From NCBI RefSeq assembly GCF_014197615.1, contig NZ_JACIFY010000023.1, forward strand, positions 38,429-102,428: 64,000 nucleotides of DNA. The letters run 5' to 3'. Made by a program: the position numbers and the translations under genes. Of the stretch, positions 7,530-17,304 are shown piece by piece (within the stretch, counting starts at the first letter, position 1; each line of letters begins with the position of its first letter). Under the pieces are notes generated by a model. It had not been told where the DNA came from. It made no database searches and was given only the letters and a program-made list of their open reading frames with translations. The DNA is from Rhizobium esperanzae. Its GTDB lineage: Bacteria; Pseudomonadota; Alphaproteobacteria; Rhizobiales; Rhizobiaceae.

Positions 7530-10184
7530 CTACTGAATATCCAGCAGTCGTTCGAGATACCGCCGTTCCATTTCCTGGGGCGGATTGTTGCCGAGCTTCT
7601 CGCGGATCGCGTCTAGGATTTCGCGGGCGCGCTGAACGTCGATCTCATCGGGGACTTTCACGCTGTTGTCGCCGAAATCCGGTCCGGTGGGGCGTGGCCG
7701 GCCGAGTGGGTCGCGGCCGTTCTGGTCGCCACCCTGGCTCATCTGGCCGTTCGGACCCTGGCCTTGCTGGCCCTGCTGCGCCTGCATCATCTGGTTCATC
7801 ATGTCGCGGGCGCCCTGACGAAGCGCCTCGAGCGCGCGGCCCTGGTTCTCGATGGCCGGCTGGCCGCGGCCCTGGCCGAGCTCGCGGCCGGCGCCTTCCA
7901 TCTCGCGTTGCGCCTGGCCGAAGCCCGGGCCGGGTTTCATGCCCATTTCGCCCAGCTTCTTCTGCAATTCGCCAAGCTGTTTGCCGAGCGCATCCTGCTG
8001 GGTGCGTAGCTGTTTCAACGCCTCGCGCAACTGCTCGGCCGTCATCTGATCCGAAGGCTGCTGGCCGTCTTTGCCTTGCTGGCCCTGCTGCTGATCCTGC
8101 GATTCGCCGTTTTCTTCGGGGTTCATCTCGTCGAGCAGCGGATCGTTTTCGCCCATGTCGGGTTCACCGCGCTGCATGCGGTCCCTGAGCTGCTGATCAA
8201 GGCGGAAGGTCTGATCCATCAGCTTCTGCTGGTCACGCAGGATCTCGCCGAGCTTGTCGATCTGCTTGCGGGCCTCGCTGTTTTCCTGGCTCTGCTGGCC
8301 GCGCTGCGGCCTGCCGGCCTGCAGATTGTTCATCATGCGCTGCAATTCCGACAGCATCTGCTGGGCCGCGTCACGATTGCCGGAGCGGGCGAGATTCTCG
8401 ATCTGGTCCATCATCCGTTCCAGATCCTGCTGGCGCAGGATGTTCTGCGCGTTCTGGTTCGGCTGCATCGGCGCGTTCTGCATACGCTGGGCAAGCTCGG
8501 CCATATAGTCCTGCATCGCCTTGCGCAACTCGTCCATCAGCTTCTTGATTTCCTCGTCCGGGGCGTTGCGGTTCAACGCGTCGGCAAGGTTCTGCTGAGC
8601 CTCGCGCAACTTGCGCTCGGCAAGCGAAAGATCGCCGTCCTCCATGCCGAGAGCGATCTCCCAGAGATACTGGGCCGTATCCTTGAGCGCTTCCTCACCC
8701 CTCGCCAGCTTCATGCGCGTCAAGGCGGATTGCAGCAGCAGATAGTTGGTGAGCTTGGGGATGGTCTCCTCGGGACGGATGGTCAGCGCCTCGTTCAGCG
8801 CGATCGCCTGTGGCATCTTGCGGGTGTCGAGCGCGAAAACCTGCCGTTCCTCGGCGACGGCTGCGGCAAGCGGCTCGCTGAAGGGCCGTGACGGCAGCGC
8901 CATCTCATGCGGCGGGCTGCGGCCGGTCTGGCCGGCGGCATCCTTGGCGACGAGTGTTACGCGCACGCGCTTGCCGGCAAGCGGATGGTCGGTCAGGTTG
9001 CGGCTGGTGACGCCCTTGGCGTCGCGGGCGTTGCGGCGGGGGATGTCCAGGCGGTATTCCGGCAGCGGATAGAGCGGCGTCGCCGTCGGATCGTTTTCCA
9101 GAGGAACGATCTCCGCATGCGCCTCCTGGACGCCGTAGTCGTCCTTGACGGTAAAGCCGATTTCAAGCGCGCCGTTGACGCTGGACTTCGGCAAGCCGTC
9201 GAAGGCGATCTCAGGCGCTTTGTCGGGAAGGATGTTGAAACTCCAGCGGCGGCCGTTGACTTCGAGCGCGCCGCTCTCCTCGAGTTTCATCATATGCGTC
9301 TGCGCGACGGGCGCCGGGCTGGCCGAGGCCGTATTCGGCTGTTCGCCGGCCGACACCGCCGCCTGCTGCGGTTTGCTATCCGCCTGCACTGATATATCCT
9401 GCGCCTCGCCGTTTGCCTTGCGGAACACCACCTTTTCGGCGGTCTTTCCGCCACTGACGCGGACGGTGAGGCCTGAAAATTGCGGGATGTCGATCGGCGC
9501 CTGCTCGCTGCCGTCCGCGGTCAGGTAGATCGGGGCGCGGCCGGTATAAGAAGGCGGCGTCACCCAGGCGTCGATGCGCACCGCAGGATCGACCGTGACC
9601 TGCTCGGGTGCCGCCTGCAGCGCATCACCGATCGAGCCGCCATTGATCGACAGCGAATAAGCGAAGGCGGTGACCAGCAACAGCGCCGGCACGGCACGCA
9701 GCGCAAAACGGTCATGTGCGGCGATATCCGGTCGCGGCAGGCCGGCATCGAGCGCTGCGATCTTTTCCGCCATGCGGGTCTGGTGCTCGCGCCAGAGCGC
9801 TTGCGCGAAAGGCGTATCCAAGGCCAGTTCGTCTTCCTGGACCGTCACCGGCTGGTGCGGCAGGCCGTTGCGCTCTTCCAGCATGCGGTCGGCCTCGCCG
9901 ACATCAGGCCAGCGCAGGCTGCGGAAGGGGAGGAGCGAGACCAGAAAAACCGCGGCAAAGGCGATCAGCAGCAGGATGCGCAGCCAGTCCGGAACGCTGC
10001 GGAAGACACCGAACCAGGAGGCGGAGAGATAAAAGGCGATGACCGAGAGCACCGGCATCAGCGGCGGCAGCAACTGCTCGAAAAACAGCACGATGCGCGC
10101 CAGCAGGCGTTTCGTCGTTACCAGCCGGGCAAGCGAAGGGCGGAGCGCAAATGCACCTTTCTTCTGCCTCGAGGGGCTTGTCAT
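7530..10184 (-). CDS. TIGR02302 / DUF4175 family large membrane protein
   Basis: 884 residues from the ATG at 10184. Three or four N-terminal hydrophobic segments are followed by an extracytoplasmic beta-rich region and a very Gln/Met-rich C-terminal third (QNAQNILRQQDLERMMDQIE, many QQGQQGQ tracts) predicted to be coiled-coil and low complexity. This matches alphaproteobacterial TIGR02302/DUF4175 proteins, whose function is not known. A start 46 codons upstream is possible but would be non-hydrophobic and unconserved. It is downstream of lysA on the same strand, separated by a RIME-like repeat. Confidence 0.8.
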   Translation of the reverse strand: MTSPSRQKKGAFALRPSLARLVTTKRLLARIVLFFEQLLPPLMPVLSVIAFYLSASWFGVFRSVPDWLRILLLIAFAAVFLVSLLPFRSLRWPDVGEADRMLEERNGLPHQPVTVQEDELALDTPFAQALWREHQTRMAEKIAALDAGLPRPDIAAHDRFALRAVPALLLVTAFAYSLSINGGSIGDALQAAPEQVTVDPAVRIDAWVTPPSYTGRAPIYLTADGSEQAPIDIPQFSGLTVRVSGGKTAEKVVFRKANGEAQDISVQADSKPQQAAVSAGEQPNTASASPAPVAQTHMMKLEESGALEVNGRRWSFNILPDKAPEIAFDGLPKSSVNGALEIGFTVKDDYGVQEAHAEIVPLENDPTATPLYPLPEYRLDIPRRNARDAKGVTSRNLTDHPLAGKRVRVTLVAKDAAGQTGRSPPHEMALPSRPFSEPLAAAVAEERQVFALDTRKMPQAIALNEALTIRPEETIPKLTNYLLLQSALTRMKLARGEEALKDTAQYLWEIALGMEDGDLSLAERKLREAQQNLADALNRNAPDEEIKKLMDELRKAMQDYMAELAQRMQNAPMQPNQNAQNILRQQDLERMMDQIENLARSGNRDAAQQMLSELQRMMNNLQAGRPQRGQQSQENSEARKQIDKLGEILRDQQKLMDQTFRLDQQLRDRMQRGEPDMGENDPLLDEMNPEENGESQDQQQGQQGKDGQQPSDQMTAEQLREALKQLRTQQDALGKQLGELQKKLGEMGMKPGPGFGQAQREMEGAGRELGQGRGQPAIENQGRALEALRQGARDMMNQMMQAQQGQQGQGPNGQMSQGGDQNGRDPLGRPRPTGPDFGDNSVKVPDEIDVQRAREILDAIREKLGNNPPQEMERRYLERLLDIQ

Positions 10185-10350
10185 CGATCCGGTCTCCGCG
10201 ATCTGGCGTTCTGGAACAGAGGGCGCTTCCGGCGATTGCGGGGCAATACGCTCATGACTGACAAGGATAACACTCTTTGTGGCGAAGGCGAGGGCGAGCG
10301 GCCGGCAATACCGGCTTTTCACGTTTATTCGCCAAAAAGTGATGGCCGTT

Positions 10351-10431
10351 TAAAGCGCGTCGCGATCTTCCAGATTGCTCCTCGCGCTTTAACTCTTTGA
10401 ATCCAAATCGCTTCCGATTTTCGGGCCGATG
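10351..10431. repeat. RIME-like palindromic element
   Basis: It begins with the GC hairpin module AAAGCGCGTCGCG...CGCGCTTT and continues into a degenerate second module (AATCGCTTCCGATTTTCGG). It abuts the lysA stop codon. The same modules recur at 46131 and 46737. Confidence 0.65.
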
Positions 10432-11700
10432 CTAGTCGAGCCAGGTCGGAACGGAGTCGAGGCTGATCAGTTCCGCATAGGTTCTGCGTGGGCGAATCAC
10501 ATGGAAATCGCTGCCTTTCACCAGAACTTCGGGCACCAGCAGGCGGCTGTTATAGGTGCCGGCCTGGACCGCGCCATAGGCGCCGGCCGTGCTGACGGCG
10601 ATCAGGTCGCCGGGCTTCGGCATTGCCATTTCGCGATCGAGCGCCAGGTAATCGCCGGTCTCGCAGACGGGGCCGACGACGTCGGCGCGGATGCGCGGGG
10701 CGTTCGCCGCCGAAATCGTCACCGGGCGGATTTCGTGATAGGCCTCGTAGAGCGTCGGGCGGATGAGATCGTTCATCGCGCCGTCGACGATGACGAAGGT
10801 CTTTTCGCCGCCATCCTTCACATAGAGGACTTCGGTCACCAGGATACCGGCATTGCCGACGATCAGGCGGCCAGGCTCGGTGATGATCTTGCAGTTGAGG
10901 CCGCGGAGCTGGTTCTTGACGATCGCTGCATAGGCATCCGGCAGCGGCGGCGGATTGTTGTCGTCCTTGTAGGGCACGCCGAGGCCGCCGCCGATATCGA
11001 CGTGATGAATGGTGTGGCCGTCGGCGCGCAGCGTCGCGACAAGGTCGTGCAGCAGCTTGAAGGCGTCGTCGAAGGGCTGCAGCTCGGTGATCTGGCTGCC
11101 GATATGCATGTCGATGCCGGTGACTTCGATGCCCGGCAGCTTGGCGGCATGGGCATAGATGGCGCGGGCACGCTCCCAGGAAATGCCGAACTTGTTTTCC
11201 TTCTTGCCGGTGGAAATCTTCGAATGCGTTTTCGCATCGACATCCGGGTTGATGCGGAAGGAGACGGGTGCCTTCTTGCCGGCGTTGACGGCGCGCTGGT
11301 TGAGGATTTCGAGCTCAGGCTCGGATTCGACATTGAAGCAGTAGATGCCGGCTTCGAGGGCGAAGTCCATTTCCTGCGGCGTCTTGCCGACGCCCGAGAA
11401 CATGATGCGCTCTGCCGGAATGCCGGCGGCAAGCGCACGGCGCAGTTCACCTTCCGAGACGACGTCGATGCCGGCGCCGAGGCGGCCGAGCGTCTTCAGC
11501 ACCGCCTGGTTGGAATTCGCCTTCATCGCGTAGCAGACCATGGAGTCGACATCGCCGAAGGCTTCGGAGAAGACGCGGTAATGGCGTTCCAGCGTCGCGG
11601 TGGAATAGACGTAGAAAGGTGTGCCGACCGCCTTGGCGATCTCGGGAACGGGAACGTTCTCGGCGTGAAGAATGCCGTCGCGGTACTCGAAATGGTTCAC
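10432..11700 (-). CDS. lysA: Diaminopimelate decarboxylase
   Basis: 422 residues. The PLP lysine is in YAMKANSN, the glycine loop is GGGLGVPY, and the EPGR and CETGDYLA motifs supply substrate and dimer-interface residues. It decarboxylates meso-diaminopimelate to L-lysine, the last step of lysine synthesis. It sits 11 bp downstream of the lptM-like gene, which follows argH, so argH-lptM-lysA is a probable transcription unit. Full family length, no missing key residues. Confidence 0.95.
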   Translation of the reverse strand: MNHFEYRDGILHAENVPVPEIAKAVGTPFYVYSTATLERHYRVFSEAFGDVDSMVCYAMKANSNQAVLKTLGRLGAGIDVVSEGELRRALAAGIPAERIMFSGVGKTPQEMDFALEAGIYCFNVESEPELEILNQRAVNAGKKAPVSFRINPDVDAKTHSKISTGKKENKFGISWERARAIYAHAAKLPGIEVTGIDMHIGSQITELQPFDDAFKLLHDLVATLRADGHTIHHVDIGGGLGVPYKDDNNPPPLPDAYAAIVKNQLRGLNCKIITEPGRLIVGNAGILVTEVLYVKDGGEKTFVIVDGAMNDLIRPTLYEAYHEIRPVTISAANAPRIRADVVGPVCETGDYLALDREMAMPKPGDLIAVSTAGAYGAVQAGTYNSRLLVPEVLVKGSDFHVIRPRRTYAELISLDSVPTWLD

Positions 11701-11711
11701 GGGCTTATGCC

Positions 11712-11906
11712 TTAAAGAAGAGGATCGAGAAGGAAGGGCTTGTCAACGGTTCCCGGCTGTTTCGTCGGCTTGGAAACATCGCCTTCCTTGGTTGCCGCAG
11801 CACTCGGCGGATCGAGATCGCCCTTGCGCCCGCATCCGGCAACGGCAAGGCCGATGACGGCGAGCACCGCCGTCAGGCGGATGAGATGCGGCAAGCTCTT
11901 CTGCAT
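11712..11906 (-). CDS. lptM: Small lipoprotein, LptM-like
   Basis: 64 residues starting MQKSLPHLIRL, with a signal peptide ending in a lipobox VAGC followed by GRKGDLDPP, the conserved GxxGxLxxP core of LptM (YifL) lipoproteins. LptM in E. coli helps the LptDE LPS translocon mature. An AAGAGG ribosome-binding site precedes the ATG at 11906; an upstream ATG at 11966 would disrupt the signal peptide. The location beside lysA is the usual one for this family. Confidence 0.8.
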   Translation of the reverse strand: MQKSLPHLIRLTAVLAVIGLAVAGCGRKGDLDPPSAAATKEGDVSKPTKQPGTVDKPFLLDPLL

Positions 11907-12056
11907 GGATATCCTCTTGTGCGGCATATGACGGACATCATTCATTTGAACGATGGCGATCTTCATAGCGAAGTTTATCCGCCTTGTGCACCCTGATTGT
12001 TGGACGCTCTGCCCTGCGGCAAAAGGCGAGGCGGCTGTCGCCCCGCCCCCTATCTC

Positions 12057-13460
12057 TCAGTTGCGGGCGCGCCAGAAGGCGATCTGCTTGCGCACCTCGG
12101 AAGGTGCGGTACCGCCGAAGCTCTTGCGGCTGGCGACGGAGGCCTCGACGGTCAGCACGTCGTAGACCTTGTCGGTGATGGCGGAATGGATCGCCTGCAG
12201 ATCGGCAAGCGGCAGTTCGGCAAGGTCGCAGCCCTTGCTTTCGGCAAGCGCCACGGCGCGGCCGGTGACGTGATGGGCATCACGGAAGGGCAGGCCCGCT
12301 TCGCGCACCAGCCAGTCGGCAAGATCGGTCGCCGTCGAAAAGCCGGAGCCGGCCGCCGCCTTCATGCGTGCGGTATTGACCGTCATGTCGCGCACCATGC
12401 CGGTCATGGCGGCGATTGCCAGTTCCAGGCTCTCGGCCGCGTCGAAGACCTGTTCCTTGTCTTCCTGCATGTCCTTGGAATAGGCAAGCGGCAGTCCCTT
12501 CATGATCGTCAGCAGCGCCACCAGCGAGCCGTTGATACGGCCGGTCTTGGCGCGCACCAGTTCGGCGGCATCCGGGTTCTTCTTCTGCGGCATGATCGAC
12601 GAGCCGGTGGAGAAGGCGTCGGAGAGACGGACGAAACCGAATTGCGGGGTCGACCAGATGACGATCTCTTCGGCCAGGCGAGACAGGTGCATGCCTGTAA
12701 TCGCTGCGATCGACAGGAATTCGATGGCGAAATCGCGATCGGAGACGGTGTCGATGGAATTGCGGGTCGGCTCGCGGAAACCGAGCGCCTTGGCTGTCAT
12801 GTGGCGATCGATCGGATAGCCGGTGCCGGCAAGGGCGGCCGCACCAATCGGGCTCTCGTCCAGATGCTCGATGGCGTGGCGCACGCGCGAGCGGTCGCGG
12901 CCGAACATTTCGACATAGGCCATGCAATGATGGCCGAAGGTGACGGGCTGGGCGGTCTGCAGATGGGTAAAGCCCGGCATGACGCTTTCGGCATGTTCTT
13001 CGGCGCGGTCGAGGAAGGCGGCGATCAGGCCGGTCAGCATCCTTTCGGTCTTCTCAAGCTCTTCCTTCACCCAAAGGCGGAAGTCGAGCGCCACCTGATC
13101 GTTGCGCGAACGGGCGGTGTGCAGCCGGCCGGCCGCCGGGCCGATCAGCGTCGCCAGGCGCGCCTCGATATTCATGTGGATGTCTTCGAGCCGGCGGGAG
13201 AATTCGAAATTGCCGCTTTCGATTTCTGACAGGATCGTGTTTAGCCCGTGAACGATCTTGTCCTTATCGTCTGAAGAAATGATGCCCTGATGGGCAAGCA
13301 TCGTCGCATGGGCGATCGAACCGCGGATATCCTGGGCGAATAGCTTCTTGTCGAAACCGATCGAGGCATTTATCTCCTCCATGATCGCGTCCGGGCCGGA
13401 GGCGAAGCGCCCACCCCACATCTGGTTGGAGGATTTGGTGTCCGTGTTGCTCTCGGCCAT
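12057..13460 (-). CDS. argH: Argininosuccinate lyase
   Basis: 467 residues starting MAESNTDTKSSNQMWGGRF. The fumarase/aspartase superfamily signature GSSIMPQKKNPD is intact, as are the substrate-binding TARSRNDQ and TGYPIDR stretches. It splits argininosuccinate into arginine and fumarate in the last step of arginine synthesis. The open frame extends 59 codons upstream into the divergent tlpA gene, but homology begins at 13460. Only 26 bp separate the argH and tlpA start codons, so their promoters must overlap. Confidence 0.95.
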   Translation of the reverse strand: MAESNTDTKSSNQMWGGRFASGPDAIMEEINASIGFDKKLFAQDIRGSIAHATMLAHQGIISSDDKDKIVHGLNTILSEIESGNFEFSRRLEDIHMNIEARLATLIGPAAGRLHTARSRNDQVALDFRLWVKEELEKTERMLTGLIAAFLDRAEEHAESVMPGFTHLQTAQPVTFGHHCMAYVEMFGRDRSRVRHAIEHLDESPIGAAALAGTGYPIDRHMTAKALGFREPTRNSIDTVSDRDFAIEFLSIAAITGMHLSRLAEEIVIWSTPQFGFVRLSDAFSTGSSIMPQKKNPDAAELVRAKTGRINGSLVALLTIMKGLPLAYSKDMQEDKEQVFDAAESLELAIAAMTGMVRDMTVNTARMKAAAGSGFSTATDLADWLVREAGLPFRDAHHVTGRAVALAESKGCDLAELPLADLQAIHSAITDKVYDVLTVEASVASRKSFGGTAPSEVRKQIAFWRARN

Positions 13461-13486
13461 GGAAGATGCCCGTCCTGGAGAATGAA

Positions 13487-14149
13487 ATGACGACAAAAAA
13501 ACCTTTCGGCCTGCCGTCCGTAAAATTGATCGCAATCGCCGCCGTTGCAGGCGTGGTTGCCGGTGCGGCAGCGGTATACGTGAAGGAGACCGGGATTGGC
13601 AATGGCGGCGGTGAAACCGCCTCGACCAAATGTCCATTGGCGAAGGAACGGGCTGCCAATCTGACCCCGCTGATGAAGGGGCAGGTGGCCGCCATGGTCG
13701 CTGCCAATGAGCCGCGCAAGCTGACCGGGGTGTCCTTCAATGGGCCGGACGGCAAGCCGCTGACGCTCGATCATTTCGCCGGCAAGACCGTGCTTCTCAA
13801 TCTCTGGGCAACATGGTGCGTTCCCTGCCGCGAGGAGATGCCGGCGCTGAACGCGCTCGAGAAGCAGATGGGCAGCGACAAGTTCCAGGTCGTGCCGGTC
13901 AATATCGATAGCGGCGACGACGAGAAGCCGAAGACCTTCCTCGCTGAAACCGGTGTCGATGCGCTGCAGCTTTACCGCGATAATACGATCGCGGTCTTCA
14001 ACAGCCTGAAAAAGGAAGGCCTCGCCTTCGGTCTTCCGGTGACGCTGCTGCTCGACGACAAGGGTTGCCTGATCTCCGCCATGAACGGCCCCGCCGCCTG
14101 GGATAGCGACGATGCAAAGGCGCTGATCAAGGGTGCTATCGGGTCGTAA
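13487..14149 (+). CDS. tlpA: TlpA-like membrane-anchored thioredoxin
   Basis: About 220 residues: one N-terminal membrane segment (LIAIAAVAGVVAGAAAVYV), a linker with an isolated cysteine (TKCPL), then a thioredoxin fold with the active site WCVPC. TlpA proteins are periplasmic thiol-disulfide reductants, classically needed for cytochrome oxidase copper-site assembly. The cis-Pro region reads GLPVTLL. The ATG at 13487 is used instead of 13466 because it leaves a short, standard cytoplasmic tail. Divergent from argH, the arrangement known for tlpA in related genera. Confidence 0.88.
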   Translation: MTTKKPFGLPSVKLIAIAAVAGVVAGAAAVYVKETGIGNGGGETASTKCPLAKERAANLTPLMKGQVAAMVAANEPRKLTGVSFNGPDGKPLTLDHFAGKTVLLNLWATWCVPCREEMPALNALEKQMGSDKFQVVPVNIDSGDDEKPKTFLAETGVDALQLYRDNTIAVFNSLKKEGLAFGLPVTLLLDDKGCLISAMNGPAAWDSDDAKALIKGAIGS

Positions 14150-14158
14150 GGAGACCGG

Positions 14159-14251
14159 TCAGGAGTCACCGTCTCCTTTGATGAGGAACACCCCCGCGAG
14201 CCCGATCAGGACGCAGCATTGCAGCAGGAACATCGGTGTTTCGGTCGACAT
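14159..14251 (-). CDS. Possible 30-residue membrane peptide
   Basis: A short frame starting ATG at 14251 encodes 30 residues with a central hydrophobic run (MFLLQCCVLIGLAGVFLI) and a charged tail. A strong GGGAGGG lies 7 nt upstream of the ATG, which is the main support. It ends 10 bp from the tlpA stop, converging on it. No family is recognised. It could be a chance frame. Confidence 0.45.
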   Translation of the reverse strand: MSTETPMFLLQCCVLIGLAGVFLIKGDGDS

Positions 14252-14332
14252 GGCATTCCCTCCCATTCACGGCAAGGAAAGCATGTCGCGAGCGTCCGGT
14301 CCATTCGCCCTTTCTGATGATGTCTGCTTAAA

Positions 14333-14400
14333 TCATGTCGCGCAAAAGTGGGCTGCGGTTTTGCGATCACGACATTCGGAAAACCAAAGGCTTTAGCGCG
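14333..14400. repeat. RIME-like element, inverted orientation
   Basis: Contains CATGTCGCGCAAAAGTG...CTGCGGTTTTGCGAT.ACGACAT followed by a partial GC module CTTTAGCGCG, the reverse orientation of the copy at 46737. It overlaps the last bases of the hydroxyacyl-CoA dehydrogenase gene. Confidence 0.65.
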
Positions 14401-15274
14401 TCGGCACCGGCACTTCGCCGCGATAGTCGTAGAAGCCGCGACCGGATTTGCGGCCGAGCCAGCCGGCTTCGACATATTTCACCAGCAGCGGGCAGGGGCG
14501 ATATTTCGAGTCCGCCAGACCGTCGTGCAGAACCTGCATGATCGACAGGCAGGTGTCGAGGCCGATGAAATCGGCAAGCTGCAGCGGCCCCATCGGATGG
14601 TTGGCGCCGAGCTTCATCGCGGTGTCGATGGCATCGACCGTGCCGACGCCTTCATAGAGCGTGTAGATCGCCTCGTTGATCATCGGCAGCAGGATGCGGT
14701 TGACGATGAAGGCGGGGAAATCCTCGGCGACGGTGATGGTCTTTTCCAGCGTGCCGACGAATTCCTTGGCGGCGGAGAAGGTCTTCTCATCGGTCGCGAT
14801 GCCGCGGACCAATTCGACCAGCTTCATGACCGGCACCGGGTTCATGAAATGTATGCCCATGAAGCGTTCGGGGCGGTCGGTGGCGGCAGCAAGCCGGGTG
14901 ATGGAAAGGGAAGAGGTGTTGGTGGCAAGCAGCGCTTCCGGCTTCAGGACCGGACAGACCTGGGTGTAGATCTTGCGCTTGACGGTTTCATCTTCGGTGG
15001 CGGCCTCGATGACGAGATCGGACGGGGCGAGATCATTGACATCGGACGAGCCCGAGATGAGCGACAAGGTCGACTTGCGTTCCTCTTCGGTCATCTTGCC
15101 GTTCGTCACCAGCCGGGCGAGATTGCCGTTGATGGTGGCAAGGCCGGATTCGATGCGGTCCTGCGAGAGATCGTAGATGTGAACCCTGTAACCTGCGGCG
15201 GCCGAAACATGCGCGATGCCGCAGCCCATCTGGCCGGCACCGATAATACCAATATTCTTCAACACCGCATTCAT
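14393..15274 (-). CDS. hbdA: 3-hydroxybutyryl-CoA dehydrogenase
   Basis: 293 residues. The NAD-binding fingerprint is GIIGAGQMGCGIA (about residues 9-21), and the catalytic region has SSLSITRLA and HFMNPVPVMKLVE, typical of the short 3-hydroxyacyl-CoA dehydrogenases. It interconverts acetoacetyl-CoA and 3-hydroxybutyryl-CoA in butyrate/PHB or beta-oxidation metabolism. The ATG at 15274 has GGAG 5 nt upstream. It follows etfB-etfA on the same strand, a common rhizobial cluster. Confidence 0.9.
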   Translation of the reverse strand: MNAVLKNIGIIGAGQMGCGIAHVSAAAGYRVHIYDLSQDRIESGLATINGNLARLVTNGKMTEEERKSTLSLISGSSDVNDLAPSDLVIEAATEDETVKRKIYTQVCPVLKPEALLATNTSSLSITRLAAATDRPERFMGIHFMNPVPVMKLVELVRGIATDEKTFSAAKEFVGTLEKTITVAEDFPAFIVNRILLPMINEAIYTLYEGVGTVDAIDTAMKLGANHPMGPLQLADFIGLDTCLSIMQVLHDGLADSKYRPCPLLVKYVEAGWLGRKSGRGFYDYRGEVPVPTR

Positions 15275-15421
15275 CTCCAAACCCCCACACGGCATCCGCC
15301 CCCGCGCTGCCGCATTTTTTAGCAATACTGCCGGGCAAATGATCGCCCGGCAGCAGTAGTAGCGCCATAAAAGATAATTTTCCAGTCATTCGCAAGTGCG
15401 AAAGAAAAGCATTTGGCGCGC

Positions 15422-16351
15422 TTAGAGCGCCTTCTGCAATTCCGGCAGGGCTTCGAAGAGATCGGCGACCAGGCCATAGTCGGCGACCTGGAAAATCGGC
15501 GCCTCCTCGTCCTTGTTGATGGCGACGATTACCTTCGAATCCTTCATGCCGGCCAGATGCTGGATGGCGCCTGAGATGCCGGCGGCGATATAAAGCTGCG
15601 GCGCCACCACCTTGCCGGTCTGGCCGACCTGCCAGTCGTTCGGCGCATAACCGGCATCGACGGCCGCGCGGGAGGCGCCGACGGCAGCACCGAGCTTGTC
15701 GGCAAGCGGCAGGATGACTTCGCGGAACTTCTCCGCCGAGCCCAGCGCCCGGCCGCCCGAGAGGATGATCTTGGCAGAGGTCAGTTCCGGACGGTCGGAA
15801 GCCGACAGCGCATCCTTGACGAACGTCGACAGGCCCGGATCGGAAGCGGCAGTGATCGCCTCGACGGAGGCAGAGCCGCCTTCAGATGCCGAGGCAAACG
15901 AGGCGGTGCGCACGGTGATGACCTTCTTGGCATCGCTTGCCTGCACCGTCTGGATGGCATTGCCGGCATAGATCGGCCGCTTGAAGGTATCGGCTGAGAC
16001 GACTTCGATGATCTCGGAGACCTGGGCGACGTCGAGCAGGGCTGCGACGCGCGGCAGCACGTTCTTGCCGACCGAGGTGGCGGCCGAGATGATCGTGTCG
16101 TAACCGGCAGCAAGCGAGACGATCAGCTCGGCCAGCGGCTCGGCCAGATTGTTGGCGAGTGCGTCGCTTTCGGCCAAGAGCACCTTGGAGACGCCGGCGA
16201 GTTTGGCGGCCGCATCGGCCGCAGCCTTGGCGCCCTTGCCGGCAACCAGCACATGAACTTCGGAGCCGATCTGGCTTGCTGCGGTCAGCGCCTTGGCGGT
16301 CTGGTCGGAAAGGCTCGAATTGTCGTGATCGGCCAGAAGAAGAATGGTCAT
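15422..16351 (-). CDS. etfA: Electron transfer flavoprotein, alpha subunit
   Basis: 309 residues. The C-terminal FAD domain has GGRALGSAEKF, GASRAAVDAGYAPNDWQVGQTG and LYIAAGISGAIQHLAG, the classic ETF-alpha signature. The heterodimer with EtfB passes electrons from acyl-CoA dehydrogenases to ETF-quinone oxidoreductase. The start is 21 bp after the etfB stop, so the two are co-transcribed. Confidence 0.95.
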   Translation of the reverse strand: MTILLLADHDNSSLSDQTAKALTAASQIGSEVHVLVAGKGAKAAADAAAKLAGVSKVLLAESDALANNLAEPLAELIVSLAAGYDTIISAATSVGKNVLPRVAALLDVAQVSEIIEVVSADTFKRPIYAGNAIQTVQASDAKKVITVRTASFASASEGGSASVEAITAASDPGLSTFVKDALSASDRPELTSAKIILSGGRALGSAEKFREVILPLADKLGAAVGASRAAVDAGYAPNDWQVGQTGKVVAPQLYIAAGISGAIQHLAGMKDSKVIVAINKDEEAPIFQVADYGLVADLFEALPELQKAL

Positions 16352-16372
16352 GGTGATAATTCCTTTCGAACC

Positions 16373-17122
16373 TTAGAGCACGCCGGCTTCGTTCTTCAGC
16401 TTGTCGACGAGTTCGGCGACCGACTTGACCCTGACGCCGGCCTTGCGGCCACTCGGCTCCTCGGTCTTCAGCACCTTCAGCCGCGGTGTGGTATCGACGC
16501 CGAAATCGGCCGGGCTCTTCTTGTCGAGCGGCTTCTTCTTCGCCTTCATGATGTTCGGCAGCGAGGCATAACGCGGTTCGTTCAATCTGAGATCCGAGGT
16601 GATTACCGCCGGCAGCTTGATTTCGATGGTCTGCAGACCGCCATCGACTTCGCGGGTCACAGTTGCTTTGCCGTCACCGATTTCGATCTTCGAAGCGAAG
16701 GTCGCCTGGGCCGAACCCAGGAGGGCCGCCAGCATCTGGCCGGTCTGGTTCGAATCGTCGTCGATCGCCTGCTTGCCGACGATGACAAGGCCAGGCTGTT
16801 CGGCATCGGCCACGCCCTTGAGGATCTTGGCAACGGCGAGCGGCTCGACCTGATCCTCGGTTTCGACCAGGATCGCCCGGTCGGCGCCCATGGCAAGTGC
16901 GGTCCTCAGCGTCTCCTCGGCCTTGGCAGGGCCGATCGACACCACCACGACTTCCTCGGCCTTGCCGGCCTCCTTCAGCCGTAGCGCTTCTTCCACCGAG
17001 ATCTCGTCGAACGGGTTCATCGACATCTTCACATTGGCTAGCTCGACACCCGTGCCGTCCGGACGAACCCGGATTTTCACGTTGTAGTCGACAACCCGTT
17101 TGACTGGGACGAGAATCTTCAT
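16373..17122 (-). CDS. etfB: Electron transfer flavoprotein, beta subunit
   Basis: 249 residues beginning MKILVPVKRVVDYNVKIRV, with the AMP-binding region IVGKQAIDDDSNQTGQM and the recognition-loop segment EPRYASLPNIMKAKKK. It forms the electron-accepting dimer with EtfA. An AAGGAAGGA ribosome-binding site precedes the ATG. It is the first gene of the etfB-etfA-hbd group. Confidence 0.95.
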   Translation of the reverse strand: MKILVPVKRVVDYNVKIRVRPDGTGVELANVKMSMNPFDEISVEEALRLKEAGKAEEVVVVSIGPAKAEETLRTALAMGADRAILVETEDQVEPLAVAKILKGVADAEQPGLVIVGKQAIDDDSNQTGQMLAALLGSAQATFASKIEIGDGKATVTREVDGGLQTIEIKLPAVITSDLRLNEPRYASLPNIMKAKKKPLDKKSPADFGVDTTPRLKVLKTEEPSGRKAGVRVKSVAELVDKLKNEAGVL

Positions 17123-17304
17123 GGGGTCCTTCCTTCAGGGAAAACTGGCTTCAGAGGCTTTTCTAGAAAATGCGCGCTCAGGCGCTGCTCCGATTGTCGA
17201 ATGGCGACATGGATACGCGTTTTTCCTCCAATTTCAACGCTTGCATGACGCAGGCAGGCGATTTGACCCGCAATATATTAACGTTTACGTTCACGTCAAT
17301 GTCG

